Shown piece after piece: positions 17,042 to 26,844 of a stretch of DNA of 64,000 bases (within the stretch, counting starts at the first letter, position 1; the number at the start of each line of letters is the position of its first letter). The stretch spans positions 168,722 through 232,721 of the forward strand of contig NZ_JAGGOK010000002.1 of the NCBI RefSeq assembly GCF_018614615.1, written 5' to 3'. Made by a program: the position numbers and the translations under genes. Under the pieces are notes generated by a model, which saw only the letters and a list, made by a program, of their open reading frames with translations, did not search any database and was not told the origin of the DNA. Origin of the DNA: Streptomyces sp. ISL-100. Its GTDB lineage: Bacteria > Actinomycetota > Actinomycetes > Streptomycetales > Streptomycetaceae.

Positions 17042-17230
17042 ATGAGTCGCATGGTGTTGGAACAGTTCCCGGCCGGAGGCCCACGGGGCAGCTGGCCGGC
17101 TGAGGAATTCGCCCTGGCACGGCGCGCGGAGGGCTGCCCGGCGGAGGTCGTGATGGACCTGGAGGCGGACGCGTTCCTGGTCGTCGTGGTGCAGCGGGCG
17201 GCGGAAGCCGGCTCGCAGGGGCGGGGCTGA
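17042..17230 (+). CDS. Small hypothetical protein
   Basis: A possible 62-aa protein (MSRMVLEQFPAGG...). It contains an EEFALARRAEGCPAEVVMDLEADAFLVVV-like segment that alternates as helix then strand, and codon use matches the neighbours. A GGAG lies ~12 nt upstream of the ATG, further than usual. I do not recognise the family. It stands alone, converging on the TPR gene 14 bp away. Moderate chance of being a real gene. Confidence 0.5.
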   Translation: MSRMVLEQFPAGGPRGSWPAEEFALARRAEGCPAEVVMDLEADAFLVVVVQRAAEAGSQGRG

Positions 17231-17244
17231 CCGGGGGCGGCCGG

Positions 17245-17766
17245 CTACGGCTGCTGCGTGGCGTCGAGGTCGTCGGCGTACTGCTCGATCGCGCGTCGGT
17301 AGCTGCGCACCCTTGGGTCGCTGCTGGTGGCCGCCAGGGCCTTCAGCAGCGTACGTACGGCTTCGCGGCCTTCGCCGGTGTTGTACAGGGCCATGGCCAG
17401 GAAGGACTTCAGGGCGAGGTCGTGCGGGAACTCCACGAGGCCGCGGCGCAGGGTCCGCAGAGCCGGTTCGTAGCGGCCCAGCACGCGATAGGTGCTGCCC
17501 AGGCCGAGGAAGACACCGTGGCGGTCCTCGGTGGGCAGTCCGGGGACGCTCAGGGCCCGTTCGTAGAAGGGCACGGCCTCGCTCTCCAGGCCGAGCACGT
17601 CGTGCGCCCACGCGGTCTGGTAGGCGATCTCGGCGTCCTGCGGGTACCGGTCGGCCAGCGTCACCAGCAGGCCCCGGGCCTCGGCGGCCCGGCCGTCCTC
17701 GCGCAGCCGTACCGCCTCCGCCAGGGCCGTGTCGCGCTCCTGGTCCCGCTCCTGATCGCCATTCAC
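17245..17766 (-). CDS. Tetratricopeptide-repeat protein
   Basis: A 173-aa soluble protein made almost entirely of TPR helix pairs: AEARGLLVTLADRYPQDAEIAYQ, then ALRTLRRGLVEFPHDLALKSFLAMAL, each with the small/large residue spacing of TPR motifs. About three to four repeats are present. TPR proteins mediate protein contacts; no partner is evident. It lies 39 bp downstream of the ROK kinase on the same strand and may be co-transcribed with it. Confidence 0.8.
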   Translation of the reverse strand: MNGDQERDQERDTALAEAVRLREDGRAAEARGLLVTLADRYPQDAEIAYQTAWAHDVLGLESEAVPFYERALSVPGLPTEDRHGVFLGLGSTYRVLGRYEPALRTLRRGLVEFPHDLALKSFLAMALYNTGEGREAVRTLLKALAATSSDPRVRSYRRAIEQYADDLDATQQP

Positions 17767-17805
17767 GCGCCCACGCTCGCACGGTGGGAGGGACCGGGCA
17801 AAGTG

Positions 17806-18777
17806 TTATCCGACGTACGTCGCCGCCTCGCCCGGCTTCCCGCCGAGCCCGGGCGAGGCCGCGGCTGCCGCACCCACCAGGCCCGCGTCGGTTCCGGTCA
17901 GGGCCGGGGCGACCTTGAGGCGCCGTACGAAGGAGAGCGTGGCGTACTCGCCGAGTGCGCGGCGCAGGGGCGCGAAGAGCACGTCGCCCGCGCCCGCCAC
18001 TCCCCCGCCGATGACCGCGATCTCGATCTCGACGAGCGTCGCGGTGGCGGCGATGCCCGCGGCGAGGGCCTGGGCGGCGCGCCGGTACGACGCGACGGCG
18101 ACCGGGTCTCCGGCGCGGGCGGCGGCCGCCACGGCGGCGGCGGTGGCGTCACCGTCCGGTCCCGGCCGCCAGCCCCGATCGAGCGCCCTGCGTGCGATGT
18201 TGGGGCCGCTGGCGATCCGCTCGACGCAGCCGCGGGAACCGCACGGGCACGGGTCGCCGTCCAGGTCGACGCTGATGTGACCGATGTGGCCCGCGTTACC
18301 GGTCGGGCCGGGGTGCAGCCGCCCGCCCAGGACCAGGCCGCCGCCGACGCCCGTGGAGACGACCAGGCACAGCGCGTTGTCGTACCCGCGGGCCGCGCCC
18401 TGCCAGTGCTCGGCGGCCGTCATGGCCACGCCGTCGCCGACGAGGGTGACCGGCCTGCCGCCCGCTGCCCGGCGTACCCGCTCGACCAGCGGGAAGTCGC
18501 GCCAGCCCGGGACGTTGACCGGGCTGACCGTGCCGGCGGAGGCGTCCACCGGTCCCGCGCTGCCGATGCCGACGGCCGTGGCCCGCTCCCACAACGGCGA
18601 CGCGGTCAGCCGCGCGAACACCACACCGACGGCGCCCATCACACTCTCCGCGTCCTCACGCGAGGGCGTCGGGCGCTGCGCGCGCAGGAGAATCCGGCCG
18701 TCGCCGTCCACCAGCGCGCCGGCGATCTTGGTGCCGCCGATGTCGAGAGCGGCGACGAGGTCGGTGTCGGTGTGCAT
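17806..18777 (-). CDS. ROK-family sugar kinase (glucokinase-like)
   Basis: A 323-aa ROK protein lacking a DNA-binding domain, so probably a kinase. The ATP motif is ALDIGGTKIAGALVD at residues ~9-23, the ROK signature region is STGVGGGLVLGG, and the zinc motif CPCGSRGCVE is intact, with GNAGHIGH catalytic histidines. Substrates of this group include glucose, mannose and N-acetylglucosamine. It is divergent from a LacI regulator with a shared palindrome between them, so it is probably controlled by that regulator. Confidence 0.85.
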   Translation of the reverse strand: MHTDTDLVAALDIGGTKIAGALVDGDGRILLRAQRPTPSREDAESVMGAVGVVFARLTASPLWERATAVGIGSAGPVDASAGTVSPVNVPGWRDFPLVERVRRAAGGRPVTLVGDGVAMTAAEHWQGAARGYDNALCLVVSTGVGGGLVLGGRLHPGPTGNAGHIGHISVDLDGDPCPCGSRGCVERIASGPNIARRALDRGWRPGPDGDATAAAVAAAARAGDPVAVASYRRAAQALAAGIAATATLVEIEIAVIGGGVAGAGDVLFAPLRRALGEYATLSFVRRLKVAPALTGTDAGLVGAAAAASPGLGGKPGEAATYVG

Positions 18778-18840
18778 GGGGGTTGGATCTCCAGGCGGGC
18801 AGAGGTGGGCGGCAGGGGGTCAGAGCCAGTCTCCATTCAG

Positions 18841-18867
18841 TTGACAACGTTGTCCAGGGCCTATGCT
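18841..18867. promoter_or_regulatory. LacI-type operator and promoter elements between ROK kinase and LacI
   Basis: The perfect 12-bp palindrome GACAACGTTGTC (18843-18854) has the central CG typical of LacI/GalR operators. It overlaps a plus-strand TTGACA (18841-18846), which with TATGCT at 18862-18867 gives a promoter of short 15-bp spacing. On the minus strand TGGACA begins in the right half of the same palindrome. A bound LacI dimer would control both directions. Confidence 0.7.
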
Positions 18868-18922
18868 CGACGCCACACCGTTCGAACACCGACCTCACCC
18901 GACAACGACAGGACATCGCACT

Positions 18923-19963
18923 GTGGCCGAGACCGAAAGCCGCCCCGAGCTCCGTTACGGCAACCGGCCGACCATGAAGGACGTCGCCGCCCGCGCCGGA
19001 GTCGGACTCAAGACGGTTTCGCGTGTCGTGAACGGCGAACCGGGCGTCACGCCCGACACCGAGCAGCGCGTCCAGGAAGCGATCGAGGCGCTGGGCTTCC
19101 GCCGCAACGACAGCGCGCGCGTCCTGCGCAAGGGCCGCACCGCCAGCATCGGTCTCGTACTCGAAGACCTCGCGGACCCGTTCTACGGGCCGCTGAACCG
19201 CGCCGTCGAGGAGGTGGCCCGCGCCCACGGAGCCCTCCTCATCAACGGATCGAGCGCCGAAGACCCCGCCCGCGAACAGGAATTGGTGCTCGCGCTCTGC
19301 GCCCGGCGCGTCGACGGTCTGATCGTGATCCCGGCCGGGGACGACCACCGCTACCTGGAGCCGGAGATCGCGGCGGGCGTCGCCACCGTCTTCGTGGACC
19401 GTCCCGCCGGGAAGATCGACGCGGATGTGGTGCTCTCCGACAGCTTCGGCGGCGCGCGCGAGGGCGTGGCCCACCTGATCGGGCACGGCCATCGCCGTAT
19501 CGGCTTCATCGGCGACCAGCCGCGCATCCACACCGCCAACGAGCGGCTCCGCGGCTATTACGCCGCGATGGAGGACGCCGGGCTGCCGGCTGACGACGCA
19601 TGGGTGTCGCTCGGCAGCACGGCTCCCGAGCGCGTACGGGACGCCGTCACCGCGATGCTGAACGCCCCCGAGCCCGTAACCGCCATCTTCGCGGGCAACA
19701 ACCGGGTGACGGTGACCGCGGTACGGGTCCTCGCCGAGCGGGAGCGTCCCGTCGCCCTGGTCGGGTTCGACGACATCGAACTCGCCGACCTGCTCCAGCC
19801 GGGCCTCACCGTCGTCGCGCAGGACGCCACCATGCTCGGCCGTACCGCGGCCGACCGCCTCTTCCGGCGCCTCGACGGCGTGAACGACGCTCCCGCGCGG
19901 GTGGAACTGCCAACACGCCTCATCGCGCGCGGGTCGGGCGAGATCCCGCCGTGGACCCCCTGA
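18923..19963 (+). CDS. LacI-family transcriptional regulator
   Basis: A 346-aa LacI/GalR repressor. The N-terminal domain reads TMKDVAARAGVGLKTVSRVVNG with the hinge helix NDSARVLRKGRTASIG, followed by a periplasmic-binding-protein-like sensor domain (VLEDLADPFYGPLNRAVEE; PVALVGFDDIELADLLQPGL). GTG 18923 is taken as start, with AGGA about 9 nt upstream. It is divergent from the ROK kinase and probably represses it and itself through the palindrome at 18843. The effector is probably a sugar. Confidence 0.92.
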   Translation: MAETESRPELRYGNRPTMKDVAARAGVGLKTVSRVVNGEPGVTPDTEQRVQEAIEALGFRRNDSARVLRKGRTASIGLVLEDLADPFYGPLNRAVEEVARAHGALLINGSSAEDPAREQELVLALCARRVDGLIVIPAGDDHRYLEPEIAAGVATVFVDRPAGKIDADVVLSDSFGGAREGVAHLIGHGHRRIGFIGDQPRIHTANERLRGYYAAMEDAGLPADDAWVSLGSTAPERVRDAVTAMLNAPEPVTAIFAGNNRVTVTAVRVLAERERPVALVGFDDIELADLLQPGLTVVAQDATMLGRTAADRLFRRLDGVNDAPARVELPTRLIARGSGEIPPWTP

Positions 19964-19968
19964 GGGCC

Positions 19969-20225
19969 GTGCGGCGCCGCTGACTGCCGCGAGCGCCGGC
20001 ATCCGCCGCTGCGGGCAGGCGACCTGCGGCCGCCCCAGGGCGCGCAGAAGTGCGAACGCCGCCGCGAAAGGCGCCACCGCGCCGAGAGCCGTCGGCGCCT
20101 TGAACCCCTGAGGCCTGCCTGTGCGGCGCCGGTGTCCGCCGCTGCGGCGGGCGGCCGACAGCCGCCCAAGGCGTGGTGCAGGGCGAACGCCGCAGCGAAC
20201 GGGGCCACCGTGCCGAGCCCCGTTT
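19969..20225. repeat. Imperfect tandem duplication in the spacer between lacI and the Ser/Thr kinase
   Basis: The spacer is made of two diverged direct copies, about 19969-20090 and 20119-20215. Both begin GTGCGGCGCCG, then share TCCGCCGCTGCGG and CGAACGCCGC-GCGAA-(A/G)GG-GCCACCG. No start-stop frame with convincing composition covers them. It may be a non-coding repeat or a decayed gene fragment lying between two convergent genes. Confidence 0.5.
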
Positions 20226-20228
20226 GCG

Positions 20229-22040
20229 TCAGCAGACGGGCAGGCCGGGTACCGGCTCGTCGTTGTTGCCGCCCTTGATGTAGACGTCGCTGACGAAGAC
20301 GTTGGTGTTACCGCGGTCGTCGTCCGTCTTGGCCCACCAGACGTTGGTCCACTGGCCGTAGGTCTCCCGGCGGCCGAGATTCTGCTGGCAGTAGAAGTAG
20401 TTGGTGCCCGCGTTGAGGACGCCGACCTCGGCGCCGGACGCCGTGTAGGACGCGGCCGTCTCCCAGACCGTGCAGTTGTACTTGCCGGCGCCGATGCTGT
20501 GGCAGGCGGGCTCCGGAGCGGGTTCACCGGGACCGCTCCCGCCGCCGCTGGTCGTGGTCGTCGAGCCGCCGCCGGCGGACCCGCCGGTCGCCGCGCCGCC
20601 GGAATCGCCGGCCCCGCCGGACGTGTCCGCGCCGCCGGTGGAGCCCGACGTACCGGAAGCTCCGTCGTCCGAGCCGCCGTCCGAGCCTGCGGAGTCCTTG
20701 CCGCCGTCACCGTCGCCGGCGGGCGGCTTGGCGTCCGGTCGCGAAGTCTTCTCCGGGCCCTGATCAGTGGACTTGGAGGCGGCCGGTTTCTTCGTCGCGG
20801 CGGGCTCGCTGCCCGCAGGCATCCGGTCGAGGCCGCTGGGAGACGCGGCTTCTTCCTCCGCCCCCTTCGCCAGGCCGCCGGATGTCTGCTCCGTACGGTC
20901 GTTAAGTACGTACGTCACGCCGCCACCGGCCAGCAGGACCGCCGCGACGCCCGCCGCCACAAGGGCCGTCCTGCCGCGCCCGGGCCTGCGCTCCGGAGCG
21001 GGCGCGGGCGAGTGCGCGGGCGCGGACGCGGCAACCGGACCGGCGGGCGCCGACTGCGCGGGCTGCCGGCTCACGGCGGGGCCGAATCCCTCCGGCTGGT
21101 GCGGCAGCACATCGCGCACAGTGGGCTCGCGGTGGGCGCCGCCATAAGGGCCACCCTGCGAGACGCCGCCCTGCGGCACGCCGCCGAGTGCCGCCGTGTC
21201 CTCCCCCGCAGCGACCGCGGCCAGCAGCCGAGCCGCCTCCTGGGCATCGGGACGCTGCGCCGGGTCCTTGCTCATCAGCTGCTGGAGCACGGGCCCGAGC
21301 GGCCCCGCCCGGCGCGGCTCCGGCAGCGGGTCCTGGACGATCGCGGTCAGCGTGGACCACGTTGACGTACGGCGGAACGGAGATCCGCCCTCCACCGCGG
21401 CGTACAGCGTCGCGCCGAGCGCCCAGACGTCCGACGCGGGCCCCGGTTCCTGGCCCTGGGCGCGCTCGGGCGCCAAGTAGTCGAGGGAGCCGACCAGTTC
21501 GCCGCTGCGCGTGAGGTGCGTCGTGGAGCCGTCGCCCGGGTCGTCCATCGCGGCGATCCCGAAGTCGGTCAGAACCACCCGCCCGCTGTCGCGGTCGAGC
21601 AGCACATTGCCCGGCTTGACGTCGCGGTGCAGCACGCCGACAGCGTGCGCGGCGCCCAGCGCCTCCAGCACCCTGGCGCCGATGGACGCGGCTTCGCGCG
21701 GGTCCAGAAGTCCCCGTTCGCGCAGTACGTCGTCCAGCGAGGGCCCGTCGACGAGTTCCATGACGATGACCGGGCGGCCGTTGTGCTCGGTGACGTCGTG
21801 GACGGCGATGACTCCTGGGTGCCGTACGCGCGCGGCGGCCCGCGCCTCGCGCTGCATCCGGATCCGCAGGCCGTCCAGTTCGGGCCCCGACGAGTCGTTG
21901 TACGTACGCAGTTCCTTGACCGCGACCTCGCGGCCGAGCACCTCGTCGACGGCGCGCCAGACGACGCCCATGCCGCCTCTGCCGAGTTGTTCGACCACCC
22001 GGTAGCGGCCGGCCAACCGCTCGTTCTCCCCCGTAGCCAC
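20229..22040 (-). CDS. Transmembrane serine/threonine protein kinase (PknB-like)
   Basis: A 603-aa Hanks-type kinase. Residues ~10-275 hold the kinase: glycine loop LGRGGMGVVWRA, the VAVKEL lysine, catalytic loop LHRDVKPGNVLL, LTDFGIA and YLAPERAQG. A proline/alanine-rich juxtamembrane linker follows, then one transmembrane helix (LVAAGVAAVLLAGGGVTYVL, ~350-370). Outside is a low-complexity Ser/Gly/Asp linker and a C-terminal ~90-residue Cys-containing domain (CHSIGAGKYNCTVWETAASY). That domain could bind a cell-wall ligand; this is inferred. No PASTA repeats are present, unlike classical PknB. Confidence 0.92.
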   Translation of the reverse strand: MATGENERLAGRYRVVEQLGRGGMGVVWRAVDEVLGREVAVKELRTYNDSSGPELDGLRIRMQREARAAARVRHPGVIAVHDVTEHNGRPVIVMELVDGPSLDDVLRERGLLDPREAASIGARVLEALGAAHAVGVLHRDVKPGNVLLDRDSGRVVLTDFGIAAMDDPGDGSTTHLTRSGELVGSLDYLAPERAQGQEPGPASDVWALGATLYAAVEGGSPFRRTSTWSTLTAIVQDPLPEPRRAGPLGPVLQQLMSKDPAQRPDAQEAARLLAAVAAGEDTAALGGVPQGGVSQGGPYGGAHREPTVRDVLPHQPEGFGPAVSRQPAQSAPAGPVAASAPAHSPAPAPERRPGRGRTALVAAGVAAVLLAGGGVTYVLNDRTEQTSGGLAKGAEEEAASPSGLDRMPAGSEPAATKKPAASKSTDQGPEKTSRPDAKPPAGDGDGGKDSAGSDGGSDDGASGTSGSTGGADTSGGAGDSGGAATGGSAGGGSTTTTSGGGSGPGEPAPEPACHSIGAGKYNCTVWETAASYTASGAEVGVLNAGTNYFYCQQNLGRRETYGQWTNVWWAKTDDDRGNTNVFVSDVYIKGGNNDEPVPGLPVC

Positions 22041-22110
22041 CGCTGCCCCGTTCCTGTGTTCCGACTGAGATCGGGTACAGAGTACGGGGCAGCGGTGACA
22101 GCGCCGGACC

Positions 22111-23409
22111 CTACTGGGCCGTTGCCGTGAGGTCTCCTCGGCGCGGCGACGCGAAGCCGTCGAGGTCCGCCCGGGTCAGGCCGGTGAGGCGGGCGACCTC
22201 GGCGGTGTCGAGGGCGCCGCAGTCGATGCCGCGCAGCAGGTAGCCGCTGAGCGCCTTGGCGGTCGCGGGCTCGTCCATCACGTCGCCGCCCGCGTGGTTG
22301 ACGTACGCGGCGAGACGCGCGGCGGCCTGCTCGTACCCCTCACGGTAGAAGGCGAACACGGCGGCGTAACGGGTGGGGATGTGGGCCGGGTGCATGTCCC
22401 AGCCCTGGTAGTAGGCGCGGGCCAGGGCGCGGCGCGTGAGGCCGTAGTGGAGCCGCCAGGCCTCGTGGACGTGCTCGGTGGTGCCGACGGGCAAGACATT
22501 GGTGGAGCCGTCCGAGACGCGCACGCCGGTGCCCGCCGCCGCGACCTGCATGATCGCCTTGGCGTGGTCGGCGGCCGGGTGGTCGCTGGCCTGGTAGGCG
22601 GCGCTGACGCCGAGGCAGGCGCTGTAGTCGAACGTGCCGTAGTGCAGTCCGGTGGCGCGGCCCTCGGCGGCGTCGATCATCCGGGCCACGGCGGCGGTGC
22701 CGTCGGCGGCGAGGATGGACTGGCTGGTCTCGATCTGGATCTCGAAGCCGATCCGTCCCGCGTCCAGACCGCGCGCCTTCTCGAACTCCTCAAGGAGGCG
22801 CACCATCGCGGTGACCTGCTCGGGGTACGTGACCTTGGGCAGCGTGAGGACGAGCCCGTCGGGCAGGCCGCCGGCCTCCATCAGGCCGGTGAGGAAGATG
22901 TCGAGGGTGCGAATGCCGCGGTCGCGTACCGCCGCCTCCATGCACTTCATGCGGATGCCCATGTACGGGGCTGCCGTGCCGTTGGCGTACGCCTCGCTGA
23001 TCAGCCGGGCGGCGCGGGCGGCGTGCGCGTCCTCGTCGGCGTCACTGCGGCCGCCGTAGCCGTCCTCGAAGTCGACGCGCAGGTCCTCGATGGGCTCGCG
23101 CTCCAGCTTGGCCCGTACGCGGTCGTACACCGGCCCTGCGAGGTTGTCGGAGAGCCCGAGGACAGCGGCGAAGGACGCGGCGTCCGGGGCGTGCTCGTCG
23201 AGCGCGGCGAGGGCCTGGTCACCCCACGAGCGCACGGTGCCGGCGGCGAAGACGTCCCCGGGTACGTAAACGGTGTGTACGGGCTGGCGGGTGCCTGGGT
23301 CTCCCGGGTAACGGCGGGCGAGCTCCTCGTCGACCGGTACGAGGGAGGCGCTGATGCCTTCGCTGACCGCGCCCGCGAGGCTCGTCGCCACCTTCTCCTG
23401 CTGACCCAT
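22111..23409 (-). CDS. DUF6986 family, HpcH/HpaI aldolase/citrate-lyase-like protein
   Basis: A 432-aa TIM-barrel protein of the aldolase/citrate lyase beta superfamily. Visible motifs are RVDFEDGYGGRSDADEDAH, the metal-ligand strand GFEIQIETSQSIL and LHYGTFDYSACLG. Such enzymes cleave or form carbon-carbon bonds on CoA or keto acids. ATG 23409 has GGAGG 7 nt upstream. A strong promoter with two inverted-repeat sites just downstream implies tight repression. The substrate is unknown to me. It is monocistronic in this window. Confidence 0.8.
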   Translation of the reverse strand: MGQQEKVATSLAGAVSEGISASLVPVDEELARRYPGDPGTRQPVHTVYVPGDVFAAGTVRSWGDQALAALDEHAPDAASFAAVLGLSDNLAGPVYDRVRAKLEREPIEDLRVDFEDGYGGRSDADEDAHAARAARLISEAYANGTAAPYMGIRMKCMEAAVRDRGIRTLDIFLTGLMEAGGLPDGLVLTLPKVTYPEQVTAMVRLLEEFEKARGLDAGRIGFEIQIETSQSILAADGTAAVARMIDAAEGRATGLHYGTFDYSACLGVSAAYQASDHPAADHAKAIMQVAAAGTGVRVSDGSTNVLPVGTTEHVHEAWRLHYGLTRRALARAYYQGWDMHPAHIPTRYAAVFAFYREGYEQAAARLAAYVNHAGGDVMDEPATAKALSGYLLRGIDCGALDTAEVARLTGLTRADLDGFASPRRGDLTATAQ

Positions 23410-23425
23410 TACCAACCCTCCAGTT

Positions 23426-23461
23426 TTCCGCTTCACGGAATCAATAATCCGCATAGCGAAG
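23426..23461. promoter_or_regulatory. Paired TTCCG-N5-CGGAA operators
   Basis: The perfect palindrome TTCCG-CTTCA-CGGAA occupies 23426-23440. An imperfect second copy, ATCCG-CATAG-CGAAG, occupies 23447-23461, exactly 21 bp away, which is two helical turns. Both lie at and just downstream of the -10 box of the DUF6986 promoter, where a repressor would block it. TTCCG/CGGAA repeats recall IclR-family sites, but no regulator gene is adjacent. Confidence 0.6.
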
Positions 23462-23488
23462 TTAACGGCCGGTCGTGACCTGCGTCAA
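23460..23488 (-). promoter_or_regulatory. Promoter of the DUF6986 gene
   Basis: On the minus strand TTGACG (complement of 23483-23488) and TTAACT (complement of 23460-23465) are 17 bp apart. This is one of the best vegetative promoter matches in the window. It gives a leader of about 45 nt that contains the two operators and the GGAGG ribosome site. Confidence 0.65.
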
Positions 23489-23572
23489 TGGTCTCCGGAA
23501 AGCGGCCGGGGCCGCGCGGTGAACATCACCACACGGCCCCGGGCGTATTACGGCTCGTCGCTGCCGCGCAGG

Positions 23573-24547
<975 letters not shown>

Positions 24548-24607
24548 GGGACTTCAATCTCCTGCGAGTGCGAAGAATCTGGGGGCGTGTGAGGGGGCGT
24601 ACGAGTC

Positions 24608-25393
24608 CTAGATGAACTTCTGGCCCGCGAGGAACTCCGCGAGCTGCTTGCCGCCCTCGCCCTCGTCCTTGACGATCGTGCCCGCGGTGCGCGCCGGGCG
24701 CTCCGTGGCGGAGTCGACCTTGGTCCAGGAGCCCTCGAGGCCGACCTCGTCGGCGTCGATCTCCAGGTCGTCCAGTTCCAGGGACTCCACCGGCTTCTTC
24801 TTGGCGGCCATGATGCCCTTGAAGGACGGGTAGCGGGCCTCGCCCGACTGGTCCGTCACGGACACGACCGCCGGCAGCGAAGCCTCGAGCTGCTCGCTCG
24901 CGCTGTCGCCGTCACGACGACCCTTCACGACACCGTCCTCGACGGAGACCTCGGAGAGCAGCGTGACCTGCGGGACACCCAGGCGCTCGGCCAGGATGGC
25001 CGGGAGGACACCCATGGTGCCGTCGGTCGACGCCATGCCGCAGATGACCAGGTCGTAACCGGTCTTCTCGACGGCCTTGGCGAGCACCAGCGAGGTGGCC
25101 ATGACGTCACTGCCGTGCAGGTCGTCGTCCTCGACGTGGACGGCCTTGTCGGCGCCCATCGACAGCGCCTTGCGCAGGGCGTCCTTGGCGTCCTCGGGGC
25201 CGACGGTCAGCACGGTGATCTCCGCGTCGTCGGCCTCGTCGGCGATCTGCAGCGCCTGCTCGACGGCGTACTCGTCGAGCTCCGACAGCAGGCCGTCGAC
25301 GTCGTCGCGGTCGACGGTCAGGTCATCGGCGAAGTGCCGGTCGCCGGTGGCGTCGGGCACGTACTTCACACAGACAACGATCCTCAAGCTCAC
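24608..25393 (-). CDS. etfB: Electron transfer flavoprotein, beta subunit
   Basis: A 261-aa EtfB/FixA protein: RIVVCVKYVPDATGDRHFADD at the start, then ALQIADEADDAEITVLTVGP and DLVICGMASTDGTMGVLPAILAERL, the AMP-binding region. It forms the heterodimer with EtfA. GTG 25393 is chosen because AGGAGAG lies 5 nt upstream and the family begins with LRIVVCVK; longer frames upstream lack this. etfB precedes etfA in one operon. Confidence 0.96.
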   Translation of the reverse strand: MSLRIVVCVKYVPDATGDRHFADDLTVDRDDVDGLLSELDEYAVEQALQIADEADDAEITVLTVGPEDAKDALRKALSMGADKAVHVEDDDLHGSDVMATSLVLAKAVEKTGYDLVICGMASTDGTMGVLPAILAERLGVPQVTLLSEVSVEDGVVKGRRDGDSASEQLEASLPAVVSVTDQSGEARYPSFKGIMAAKKKPVESLELDDLEIDADEVGLEGSWTKVDSATERPARTAGTIVKDEGEGGKQLAEFLAGQKFI

Positions 25394-25604
25394 GCCGGCT
25401 CTCCTACTGCATCGTCTATTTCTTGACTGCCTCGTTGCAGGCAGCATAGGCGCCTGAAAGGGCGGATCCCGGTCGGGGCGGACCCTCACTCCGACCGGAA
25501 TATTACTCGTCAGTACACCCAGTGTGTTCCCAGTAAGCAAGCGCTTTGAACTGTGACCTTGCCAACCCTGTGTAATCGGCGTATTCGGCCGGCACGGGGA
25601 ACTC

Positions 25605-26132
25605 TCAGTCCCTCAGCGCGTTGAAGCGTCCCTGGTGGTAGAGCAGTGGCCGGCCGTTGCCCGCGGGGTCTCCCGCGACTGCCTGGCCGAGCACGATTCG
25701 ATGATCCCCCGCCGGCACGCGCGCCACCACACGGCACACCAGCCACGCCAGTACGCCGTCGAGCACGGGCACTCCCTCGGGTCCCGCACGCCACCGGGTG
25801 GGCGCCGCGAAACGGTCGGCGCCACTGCGGGCGAACGTGGCCGCCAGCTCCCGCTGGTCCTCGGCGAGTATGTGGACGCCGATGTGCTCGGCCTCGGCCA
25901 GCACCGGCCAGCTGGACGAGCCGGTGCCCACACCGAAGGAGATCATCGGCGGGTCGGCGGCGACCGAGTTGAGCGAGGTGGCGGTGAAACCGACGGGGCG
26001 GGAGCCCTGGGCGGTGATCACGGCGACGCCGGCGGCGTGCTGCCGGAAGACCGAACGCAACAGCTCGGGCGAGCCTTCGAGGGGCTGCCCCGGAATCCGG
26101 AGCGGAGCGGCGAGGTCGGGTGAAACCGTCAT
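25605..26132 (-). CDS. Flavin reductase family protein
   Basis: A 175-aa FMN-binding split-barrel flavin reductase: FRQHAAGVAVITAQGSRPVGFTATSLNSVAADPPMISFGVG is the diagnostic N-terminal half, and GRPLLYHQGRFNAL the usual end. Such proteins supply reduced flavin to monooxygenases. Start 26132 is preferred; a longer frame to 26231 adds a low-complexity N-terminus. It is not next to an obvious monooxygenase, but etfBA lie downstream on the same strand. Confidence 0.88.
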   Translation of the reverse strand: MTVSPDLAAPLRIPGQPLEGSPELLRSVFRQHAAGVAVITAQGSRPVGFTATSLNSVAADPPMISFGVGTGSSSWPVLAEAEHIGVHILAEDQRELAATFARSGADRFAAPTRWRAGPEGVPVLDGVLAWLVCRVVARVPAGDHRIVLGQAVAGDPAGNGRPLLYHQGRFNALRD

Positions 26133-26348
26133 GGAGGTGTCCTTGGTGTCCTTCTGCGGCGGATGCGTACGTGCCCGTGGGTGCTCAGGCACCGGGACAG
26201 CGCGCGCTCGCGTTGCGGGCCAGGTCGACATGGGCCCGCCCGTAGAGAAGGAGTTCTGACGGCACGCGGTCAGACTGGCGATTCGTGGCGGGTGCAGTCA
26301 AGCCGAGTCCGGGAGATGGGACGTGCGTCACGGCGCCCGTACGCGCTG

Positions 26349-26675
26349 TCATACGGCGTGGCCGAGGGCGGCGATGACATCGGCCCGGCGCGGCTGTCCG
26401 CAGGCCCGGCGCACGATCCGGCCGCCCGCGTCGAGCACGAGCACGGTGGGCGTGGCGAGGATGCCGAGTTCGCGTACGAGATCGAGTCGCGCCTCGGCGT
26501 CGATCTCCACATGGGTGACGCCTTCGACCATGTCCGCCACCTCGGTGAGGGTCCTGCGGGTCGCGCGGCAGGGCTGGCAGAAGGCGCTGGAGAACTGCAC
26601 GAGCGTCGCCCGCCGCCCCGGCTCAGCGCCCAGTTCGGCCGCACTCAGCCGCGTACCGCCGTCATGCCCTGCCAC
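26349..26675 (-). CDS. Thioredoxin-family protein
   Basis: A 108-aa thioredoxin fold with the redox motif SSAFCQPCRATRRTL (CxxC = C-Q-P-C instead of C-G-P-C) and the cis-Pro region ILATPTVLVLDAGGRIVRRA. Gln in the active-site motif would change redox potential. GTG 26675 has GGGAGG 6 nt upstream. It is probably cytoplasmic, as no signal peptide is present. It lies on the same strand upstream of the flavin reductase gene, 216 bp away. Confidence 0.88.
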   Translation of the reverse strand: MAGHDGGTRLSAAELGAEPGRRATLVQFSSAFCQPCRATRRTLTEVADMVEGVTHVEIDAEARLDLVRELGILATPTVLVLDAGGRIVRRACGQPRRADVIAALGHAV

Positions 26676-26844
26676 CTTCGGCCTCCCCTTGATCCCTGCC
26701 TCTTCCCGGCTTCAGTTTCAGCGTTCACCACAGAGAGACGATTCCTCATGTTTCCGTACGTGACGAGAATCTCGCGTATGAAGGTCCTCAGGGCTGGCTA
26801 CTCGGCCGCTCATGGGGCACGATCTGCCCAATGCCGCTAAACCT

